Below are positions 58,701-64,000 of a stretch of DNA of 64,000 nt, piece by piece. The notes under the pieces are model-generated. The model worked only from the letters and a program-made list of their open reading frames with translations, made no database searches and was not told where the DNA came from. How positions within the stretch are numbered: position 1 is the first letter of the stretch; each line of letters starts with the position of its first letter. A program made the position numbers and the translations under genes. The stretch lies in NCBI GenBank assembly GCA_048595745.1, contig CP184361.1. One strand, given 5' to 3'. The stretch comes from Aquipseudomonas alcaligenes_A (GTDB lineage: Bacteria > Pseudomonadota > Gammaproteobacteria > Pseudomonadales > Pseudomonadaceae).

Positions 58701-59615
58701 TTAGAGTTGCTCGGCGGCCTTGTCGGTCGGGTTGGCGACCAGCTGCTTCAGCTCGTCGCTCATCGGGAAGTTCAGGTTGAGGCCCTTCGGCGGGACCGGG
58801 TTGAGGAACCACTTGTCGTAGATGGCGTTGACTTCGCCGGACTTGAAGGTGGCGATCAGCGCCTCGTCGACCACTGCCTTGAACGCCGGGTCACCCTTGC
58901 GCACCATGCAGCCGTAGATCTCGTAGGACTGCGGGGTGCCGACCACGTGCCAGTCGGCCGGCTTCTTGGCCTTGGCCATTTCGCCGGCGAGCAGGGCGTC
59001 GTCCATCATGAAGGCCACGGCGCGGCCGGATTCCAGCATCAGGAAGGACTCGCCGTGGTCCTTGGCCGAGATGATGTTCATGCCCATCTGCTTCTCGGCG
59101 TTCATTGCCTTGAGCAGGCGCTCGGAGGTGGTGCCGGCGGTGGTCACCACGTTCTTGCCCTTGAGGTCGGGGAAGTCGGCGATGCCGGAAGTGGTCTTGG
59201 TCAGCAGGCGGGTGCCCACCTCGAAGATGCCGACGGAGAAGTCGACTTGCTGCTGGCGCTCGACGTTGTTGGTGGTGGAGCCGCACTCCAGGTCCACGGT
59301 GCCGTTCTGTACCAGCGGGATGCGGGTCTGCGAGGTCACCAGGTTGTAGCGTACCTTGAGGTCGGGCATGCCCAGCTTCTGCTTGATCGCCTCGACCGCC
59401 TTCAGCTGCAGGTCATGCGAGTAGCCTTCCGGCTGCTGCGGGTCGCTGCCGAAGTAGGAGAAGGGGATGGAGGAGTCGCGATGGCCGAGGACGATGGTGC
59501 CGCTGTCCTTGATCTTCTTCAGGGTGCCGGTCAGTTCCTCGGCCAGGGCCGGGGCGCTGCACAGGCTGGCGGCCAGGGCGAAGCCGATGGCGCGGGAGAG
59601 AGTGCTCTTGGTCAT
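58701..59615 (-). CDS. aatJ: Glutamate/aspartate-binding protein
   Basis: This 304-aa periplasmic SBP_bac_3 protein, GltI-like, has a signal peptide (MTKSTLSRAIGFALAASLCS, cleavage near APALA-EELT). Family blocks include TIVLGHRDSSIPFSYFG, GTVDLECGSTTNNVERQQQV and VGTRLLTKTTSG. It delivers glutamate and aspartate to AatQMP. The ATG at 59615 begins the signal peptide; an earlier in-frame ATG lies in a CAA-rich leader. A sigma54 promoter and AauR-type operators stand upstream. Confidence 0.92.
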   Translation of the reverse strand: MTKSTLSRAIGFALAASLCSAPALAEELTGTLKKIKDSGTIVLGHRDSSIPFSYFGSDPQQPEGYSHDLQLKAVEAIKQKLGMPDLKVRYNLVTSQTRIPLVQNGTVDLECGSTTNNVERQQQVDFSVGIFEVGTRLLTKTTSGIADFPDLKGKNVVTTAGTTSERLLKAMNAEKQMGMNIISAKDHGESFLMLESGRAVAFMMDDALLAGEMAKAKKPADWHVVGTPQSYEIYGCMVRKGDPAFKAVVDEALIATFKSGEVNAIYDKWFLNPVPPKGLNLNFPMSDELKQLVANPTDKAAEQL

Positions 59616-59626
59616 GCTGATTCTCG

Positions 59627-59640
59627 CTGTTGTTGTTGTC
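59627..59640 (-). promoter_or_regulatory. CA-rich (AANAANAA) Hfq/Crc motif in the aatJ leader
   Basis: Minus-strand GACAACAACAACAG lies 11 bases before the aatJ ATG. This is the kind of site bound by Hfq with Crc during catabolite repression. Confidence 0.55.
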
Positions 59641-59680
59641 ATTGGGCGGATGGGTGCGGACCATCCCTGCGAGGACCTAG

Positions 59681-59696
59681 AGCAGGTACTGTGCCA
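59681..59696 (-). promoter_or_regulatory. Sigma54 (-24/-12) promoter of aatJ
   Basis: Minus-strand TGGCAC-AGTAC-CTGCT differs from the consensus TGGCAC-N5-TTGCT at one base. Transcription would begin about 12 bases on, giving a leader near 55 bases. An AT-rich stretch at 59706-59742 just upstream could bind IHF. Confidence 0.82.
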
Positions 59697-59773
59697 GGCG
59701 CTGGATTCCTGTTTAAGTTATTGAAATTAAAGAATTAATTATTGGATGGCGAGGGCTTTCCCCGCGCCGCGCG

Positions 59774-59818
59774 TTCGGTGGGGCGAACGGCGGCGCGGCG
59801 GGCGTTCGGAATTCCGAA
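59774..59818. promoter_or_regulatory. AauR-type upstream activator sites of aatJ
   Basis: TTCGGAATTCCGAA (59805-59818) fits TTCGG-N4-CCGAA, the inverted repeat I recall for the Aau system. A second weaker copy, TTCGGTGGGGCGAA, lies at 59774-59787, 31 bases away, about three helical turns. Both are upstream of the sigma54 promoter. Confidence 0.72.
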
Positions 59819-59850
59819 TGGAAGTGCCCCGTCGATGGCGGGGCGGGGGA

Positions 59851-60645
59851 TCAGCGGTTGCGCAGGAAGGCGTTGATGAACTCGCCCTGGTTGGGCGCGT
59901 CCTGCTCGGTGCTGAAGAAGATCCTGCCATCCCTCTCGCGCAGCTTCATGGCCGTGTCGAAGCGGCATTCCACCCCCTTGAGGCTGGCGACCTGCGCCTT
60001 GAAGTCGGCATCGCTCTCACACAGGCTGGCCAGCTGGTTGACCACCTCGCCGCAATAGCCGGCGATGCTCAGGGCCTTCATTTTCTCGTCGTCGATGGCG
60101 TTCCACTCCACCTGGGTCTGCAGCGGTACGTCGCAGGCTTCGCTGGCTTCCTCATCGAGTTCCTTGAGCAGGCGTTTGTTGGTCTGCAGGTGCTTGGCGC
60201 GGTCGAAGCGGGCCAGCTTCTCCTGCAGGCCCTGGCTCTGCTGCTGTCCATACAGGGCCAGCAGTTCAGCCGGCTTGGCCTTCTTGCTCAGCGCCTCGTC
60301 GAAGGTCAGCGGGAAGCCGGAGGTCTCCGGCAGGTACAGCTGGTAGCTCTCGCCGTCCCAGCCCTGGCGCTTGAGCAGCATGTTGTAGCGGCCACCGTCG
60401 AGGGTGGTGCTGTAGTCGCGCTCCTGGTTGCCGCGTTCCTCGACCTCGGTGAGGAACACCACCGAGTCCAGCGGGTGGTTGAGGCCCTTGACCTGCAACA
60501 GCGCCTGCCGGCCGTCGGCGCTGGGCGCGAGCGTCACCATCACGCCCATGCCGGTATCGAACACCTGGGGGTACTTCGCCAGTTCGAGGGCCTGGGCCTG
60601 GGTGGCCAGCAGCAGGGCAACGGCAAAAAGAGTGGGCTTGCGCAT
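59851..60645 (-). CDS. Exported protein of unknown function
   Basis: This 264-aa protein has a clear signal peptide (MRKPTLFAVALLLATQAQAL). The mature part is charged, with the N-terminal half beta-rich (MGVMVTLAPSADGRQALLQVKG) and the C-terminal half helical, holding four cysteines that may pair (EACDVP, GYCGEV, LCESDA, VECRFD). I do not recognise a family. It lies between adhA and aatJ on the same strand. The start at 60645 begins the signal peptide; the frame continues upstream in the shadow of adhA. Confidence 0.72.
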   Translation of the reverse strand: MRKPTLFAVALLLATQAQALELAKYPQVFDTGMGVMVTLAPSADGRQALLQVKGLNHPLDSVVFLTEVEERGNQERDYSTTLDGGRYNMLLKRQGWDGESYQLYLPETSGFPLTFDEALSKKAKPAELLALYGQQQSQGLQEKLARFDRAKHLQTNKRLLKELDEEASEACDVPLQTQVEWNAIDDEKMKALSIAGYCGEVVNQLASLCESDADFKAQVASLKGVECRFDTAMKLRERDGRIFFSTEQDAPNQGEFINAFLRNR

Positions 60646-60713
60646 GACAACATCCTTGTCCAATGAAAGAGCCGCCAGCATAGCCAGTGCCCGCGGCCCG
60701 GTCTGTGCGCCGG

Positions 60714-61736
60714 CTAGAACTCCAGCACCATGCGCCCCTCGATGCGCCCGGCGCGCAGGTCGCCGAAGATGCCGTTGATCTGCTCCAGTCGGCCGCGCTG
60801 GATAGTGGCCTGGACCTGGCCCTCGGCGGCGAAGTCCAGCGCCTCCTGCAGGTCGGCGCGGGTGCCGACGATGGAGCCGGTGATATGGATGGCCTTGAGC
60901 ACCACGTCGAAGATCGGCGTCGGGAAGTCGCCCGGCGGCAGTCCCACCAGCGCCACCGTGCCGCGCCGGCGCACCATGCCGATGGCCTGGCCGAAGGCGC
61001 GGGTGGACACCGCGGTAACCAGCACGCCATGGGCGCCGCCGATTTCCTCCTGCAGCACCGCAGCCGGGTCCTGGTCGCGCGCGTTCACCGTCAGGCTGGC
61101 GCCCAGGCGCCGCGCCAGGCGCAGCTTGGCATCGTCCACGTCGATCGCCGCCACGTGCAGGCCCATGGCGCGCGCATACTGGATGGCCACATGGCCCAGG
61201 CCGCCGATGCCGGAGATGGCCACCCATTGCCCGGGGCGGGCGCGGGTTTCCTTGAGGCCCTTGTACACCGTGACGCCGGCGCAGAGGATCGGCGCGATCT
61301 CGGCGAAGCCGACGCTTGGCGGCAGGATGCCGACATAGTTGGGGTCGGCCAGCACGTATTCGGCGTAGCCGCCGTTGATCGAGTAGCCGGTGTTCTGCTG
61401 GCTCTCGCAGAGGGTTTCCCAGCCGGTCAGGCAGTGCTCGCAGCAGCCGCAGGCGCTGTACAGCCAGGGCACGCCGACCCGGTCGCCTTCCTTGACCCGC
61501 GTTACCCCGGCGCCGACCGCGGCCACATGGCCGACGCCCTCGTGGCCCGGGATGAACGGCAGCGTCGGCTTCACCGGCCAGTCGCCGTCCGCCGCGTGCA
61601 GGTCGGTGTGGCAGACGCCGCTGGCGGCGATCTTCACCAGGATCTGCCCGGGGCCGGGCAGCGGCACGCGCACCTCTTCCAGGCGCAGGGGTTCGCCGAA
61701 GGCATGTACCACGGCGGCTTTCATCGTTCTGTCCAT
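60714..61736 (-). CDS. adhA: Zinc alcohol dehydrogenase, propanol-preferring
   Basis: This 340-aa medium-chain dehydrogenase oxidises primary alcohols such as ethanol and propanol with NAD+. Catalytic zinc ligands are Cys42 (GVCHTDLH) and His65-Glu66 (GHEGVGH). The structural zinc cysteines are 96, 99, 102 and 110 (ACGCCEHCLTGWETLC). The Rossmann motif GIGGLGHVAIQYARAMG follows. GAGGAG precedes the ATG at 61736. It matches AdhA (PA5427) in position next to the aspA region. Confidence 0.92.
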   Translation of the reverse strand: MDRTMKAAVVHAFGEPLRLEEVRVPLPGPGQILVKIAASGVCHTDLHAADGDWPVKPTLPFIPGHEGVGHVAAVGAGVTRVKEGDRVGVPWLYSACGCCEHCLTGWETLCESQQNTGYSINGGYAEYVLADPNYVGILPPSVGFAEIAPILCAGVTVYKGLKETRARPGQWVAISGIGGLGHVAIQYARAMGLHVAAIDVDDAKLRLARRLGASLTVNARDQDPAAVLQEEIGGAHGVLVTAVSTRAFGQAIGMVRRRGTVALVGLPPGDFPTPIFDVVLKAIHITGSIVGTRADLQEALDFAAEGQVQATIQRGRLEQINGIFGDLRAGRIEGRMVLEF

Positions 61737-61856
61737 GACGGGCTCCTCGGGCGCGACGGGACAACCAGTCTGGCCCCGCTGCGCCGGGACGCATTGAGCT
61801 GGGACAAGAAAACCGCAGGAGCAGGGTGCGCGTATCAACCGCCGGGCGGCGGAGCG

Positions 61857-62036
61857 CTATTCGCCGAAGTGCGCCGCGCTGACCAGCGGGCAGACGATCA
61901 GCTGGTAGCAGAACTGGCTGCCTACCTGTGCCTCGATGCGTTCGTCGTGCACGGCAAGCGCGGGTTGTGGCGGGAGGTGGCCGGCGCAGCCGCCGAGGGT
62001 GGCGAGCAGGCAGGCGAAGGCGAGGGCGCGGCGCAT
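61857..62036 (-). CDS. Small lipoprotein
   Basis: This 59-aa protein begins MRRALAFACLLATLGGCAGH, a type II signal peptide with Cys17 as the lipidation site. The mature part has two further cysteines (QFCYQLIVCPLV). AAAAGGA stands upstream at good spacing. Short lipoproteins of this kind are common in Pseudomonas and have no known role. It is on the same strand as adhA, 120 bases upstream. Confidence 0.68.
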   Translation of the reverse strand: MRRALAFACLLATLGGCAGHLPPQPALAVHDERIEAQVGSQFCYQLIVCPLVSAAHFGE

Positions 62037-62145
62037 CTTGAAATCCTTTTCAATCTGCCGGAATGGCGAAGGCGCGGATTCTACCCCAGCGCGGTACGCC
62101 GGGTTGTGCGCCGGCCGTCGGTTCGCGGCGGCGCACGCCCGTGCG

Positions 62146-62745
62146 CTAGTCGCCGGGCAGGCCCAGCGGCAGGTCCAGCCAGCGCGCGAGCTGGCGGAAC
62201 TGCGCGCGGCACTGGCGGATGATGGCTTCGGCCTGCTCCGGCTGCTCCCCGGCCAGCAGCAGTTGCAGGCGATGGGCAAAGGCCAGCGCCACGCACAGGT
62301 CTGCCCATTGCTCGGCCTGTGCCTCTGGCGTGCCTGCGGCCGCGCGCAGCAGCAGGCCCTTGATCTGGTCGCGCTCGTGGCGGAACACCTGTGCTTCGAG
62401 CCGCTGCCCGAGCGCCGCGTCATGCAGCGCCTCGGCGCAGACCAGGCGCATGCTGCGGTTGTCCTGTGGGTCCCGCCACAGGGCAAACAGGCCTTCGAGC
62501 ACCGCCTCGATCAGCTGCTCGGCCGGCAGGTCGGCCGGCAGGCCCTCGATCAGCCTGGCCATGCGCCCCGGCCCGCTGCGTTCGAGCAGCGCCAGCATGA
62601 TCTCGCCCTTGCTGGCGAAGTGGTTGTAGAGCGATGGCGCGCGCATCTGCACCCGCGCCGCCAGCTCGCGCATGCTGGTGCGGCTGAAGCCCTGCTCGGC
62701 AAAGGTCTGCAGCGCGGCGTCGAGGATACGGTCACGGGTGCTCAT
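62146..62745 (-). CDS. TetR-family repressor
   Basis: This 199-aa regulator has an N-terminal TetR HTH (residues 1-48: FSRTSMRELAARVQMRAPSL, YNHFASKGEI) and a ligand-binding helical domain with no identified ligand. It is divergent from the amidohydrolase gene, and the palindrome at 62763-62778 lies between them, 17 bases from its start, so self-control and control of the neighbour are likely. Confidence 0.87.
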   Translation of the reverse strand: MSTRDRILDAALQTFAEQGFSRTSMRELAARVQMRAPSLYNHFASKGEIMLALLERSGPGRMARLIEGLPADLPAEQLIEAVLEGLFALWRDPQDNRSMRLVCAEALHDAALGQRLEAQVFRHERDQIKGLLLRAAAGTPEAQAEQWADLCVALAFAHRLQLLLAGEQPEQAEAIIRQCRAQFRQLARWLDLPLGLPGD

Positions 62746-62762
62746 GGGGTCATCCTTGCCAA

Positions 62763-62778
62763 ACTAACGCTTGTTAGT
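62763..62778. promoter_or_regulatory. TetR-type operator
   Basis: ACTAAC-GCTT-GTTAGT, a perfect 6+6 inverted repeat in the 77-base divergent gap. Inverted ACTAAC-type repeats are frequent for TetR proteins of fatty acid and alcohol control. Confidence 0.7.
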
Positions 62779-62822
62779 CTATTACTTGCCCGGGCATTCT
62801 CCAACACCAGCGGGGCAGCGCC

Positions 62823-64000
62823 ATGGATGTTGATCTGATCATTCGCCAGGGCCGGGTTTTCGACGGTACGCCGGGGCCTTCGCGCGAGGCCGACGTGCTG
62901 ATCGAGGGCGGCCGCGTACTGAAGATAGAGGCCAACAGTCCCGCCCGCGGTCGCCAGGAAATCGCCGCCAGCGGCCACTGGGTGATGCCCGGCGCGATCG
63001 ACATCCACACCCACTACGACGCCGAGGTGGAAGTGGCGCCGGGGCTGCTGGAATCCCTGCAGCACGGGGTGACCAGCCTGATCTTCGGCAACTGCTCACT
63101 GTCGCTGGCCCTGGGCAATGCCGAGGACATGATCGACCTGTTCGCGCGGGTGGAAAACCTCCCGCGCGCGACGCTGGCCAAGTGGCTGGACGGCAAGGTC
63201 GACTGGCACACGCCGGGGCAGTACTACGAGCACCTGGAGCGCCTCGCGCTGGGGCCGAACATCGCCACCCTGATGGGCCACTCCAACCTGCGCCTGGCGG
63301 TGCTCGGCAAGACGCGCAGCCTGAAGCCGACACGTCTGGACTGGGGCGAAAAGAATGCCCTGCGCAGTCTGGCCCACGAAGCGATGGAGGCCGGCTACCT
63401 CGGGCTGAGCATCGACATGCTGCAATGGCACCGCTGGAAAGGCTTCAAGTACAACGGCGCCTCGGCGCCCTCGCACTACGCGCGGATGAGCGAGTTCCGC
63501 CTGCTCGCCGACGTGCTGCGCCAGCACGACCGCGTACTGCAGGCCACCCCCGATGCCGGGCGCCGCTACCTGGTGCCGCTGCTCGCGCTGCTCAGCCACG
63601 GCCTGGGGCGCAACCCGCTGCGCATGAGCATGCTGACCAGCCTGGACTTCACCAACAACCGCAAGCTGGGGCCGATGACCCGGCGCCTGGCCAGCGTGAT
63701 CAACGACGGCCTGCACGGCAACCTGCGCTTCCAGTCGCTCTCGGTGCCGTTCGAACTGTGGAGCGATGGCTGCAACACGCCGGTGTTCGAGGAAATGCAG
63801 GCCAGCGCCTGCCTGATGAACGCCGACAGCCCAGCCCAGCGCCAACTGCTCTACCGCGACAGCGACTGGCGCCGGCAGCTACGCCGCGAATGGCTCAGCC
63901 GCTTCGGCGCCAGCTTCCACAAGGACCTGGCGCGCATGCAGATTGTCGGCTGCCCGGATGCCGCACTGGTCGGCCAGAGCTTTGCCGATGTCGCCCTGCG
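62823..64000 (+). CDS. N-acyl-D-amino-acid deacylase-type amidohydrolase, 5' part only
   Basis: The first 392 residues of an amidohydrolase of the D-aminoacylase (AAH) family are seen; the gene runs off the right edge. The opening MDVDLIIRQGRVFDGTPGPS and the metal motif GAIDIHTHYDAEVEV (His62, His64) are typical, followed by FGNCSLSLAL. Enzymes of this family release D-amino acids or hydrolyse cyclic and acylated amides; the exact substrate cannot be told. The ATG at 62823 gives the normal N-terminus. Control by the divergent TetR protein is likely. Confidence 0.85.
   Translation, partial: MDVDLIIRQGRVFDGTPGPSREADVLIEGGRVLKIEANSPARGRQEIAASGHWVMPGAIDIHTHYDAEVEVAPGLLESLQHGVTSLIFGNCSLSLALGNAEDMIDLFARVENLPRATLAKWLDGKVDWHTPGQYYEHLERLALGPNIATLMGHSNLRLAVLGKTRSLKPTRLDWGEKNALRSLAHEAMEAGYLGLSIDMLQWHRWKGFKYNGASAPSHYARMSEFRLLADVLRQHDRVLQATPDAGRRYLVPLLALLSHGLGRNPLRMSMLTSLDFTNNRKLGPMTRRLASVINDGLHGNLRFQSLSVPFELWSDGCNTPVFEEMQASACLMNADSPAQRQLLYRDSDWRRQLRREWLSRFGASFHKDLARMQIVGCPDAALVGQSFADVAL

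Overview
This 64 kb window is high-GC bacterial chromosome from the genus Pseudomonas in the strict sense, near the P. aeruginosa / P. alcaligenes groups. The basis is gene content and remembered gene order: uvrD, a GGDEF/EAL protein, a U32 tRNA-hydroxylation protein, zwf with a divergent RpiR/HexR regulator, pycR-pycA-pycB, ltaA, aspA with a LysR gene, and adhA. In PAO1 much of this is one neighbourhood of the chromosome. I had no database to test that. I saw no rRNA, tRNA, integrase, transposase gene or CRISPR array.

Layout. (1) 1-9040: truncated uvrD, a membrane-bound PAS/GGDEF/EAL protein, a UPF0126/TRIC membrane protein behind a tandem glycine riboswitch, trhP, and zwf facing an RpiR regulator across a HexR-like operator. 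(2) 9050-27365: a catabolic block for hydroxyproline isomers that separates the RpiR gene from pycR. It encodes routes for trans-4-hydroxyproline (epimerase, three-subunit D-hydroxyproline dehydrogenase, deaminase, semialdehyde dehydrogenase), trans-3-hydroxyproline (racemase-fold dehydratase) and cis-3-hydroxyproline (fused aconitase X), the shared imine reductase, a polar amino acid ABC transporter, an AraC and a GntR regulator, and a secreted M14 carboxypeptidase. Three copies of a 16-bp operator tie the cluster to the GntR protein. (3) 27371-33090: pycR, pycA, pycB, followed by an SbtA-type bicarbonate permease and an SbtB-like PII protein, a plausible bicarbonate supply for pyruvate carboxylase. 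(4) 33160-38820: DUF1127, ltaA, HDOD and CBS proteins, a regulator made of two tandem LuxR-type HTH domains, and an unrecognised two-gene unit (353-aa protein plus 134-aa exported protein). (5) 38878-45876: acetylpolyamine deacetylase and polyamine-binding protein, glutaminase, asparaginase, an alanine/glycine symporter and an XRE regulator. (6) 46060-49870: a lower-GC DUF3592 gene, two GNATs, a PaiB-like protein and a MocR regulator. (7) 50186-62036: aspA, a HypT-like LysR, the aauR-aauS two-component system and the aatJQMP acidic amino acid transporter with a sigma54 promoter and an AauR-type operator, a periplasmic protein, adhA and a small lipoprotein. (8) 62146-64000: a TetR regulator and a truncated D-aminoacylase-type amidohydrolase.

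The common theme is uptake and breakdown of amino acids, polyamines and collagen-type imino acids, feeding 2-oxoglutarate, fumarate and oxaloacetate. Several leaders carry AANAANAA motifs of the kind bound by Hfq/Crc, which fits carbon catabolite repression.

The most unusual items are: a 138-bp MITE-like element inserted exactly in frame (46 codons) inside the 4-hydroxyproline epimerase gene, with a diverged 155-bp relative between aphA and the polyamine-binding protein gene; the pycAB-sbtAB arrangement with an internal terminator and a TTG start; the tandem-HTH regulator facing the unknown two-gene unit; and the well-preserved sigma54/AauR promoter of aatJ. A family of dispersed palindromes (CCCTCTCCC/GGGAGAGGG and CCCGGAT/ATCCGGG) fills many intergenic gaps.
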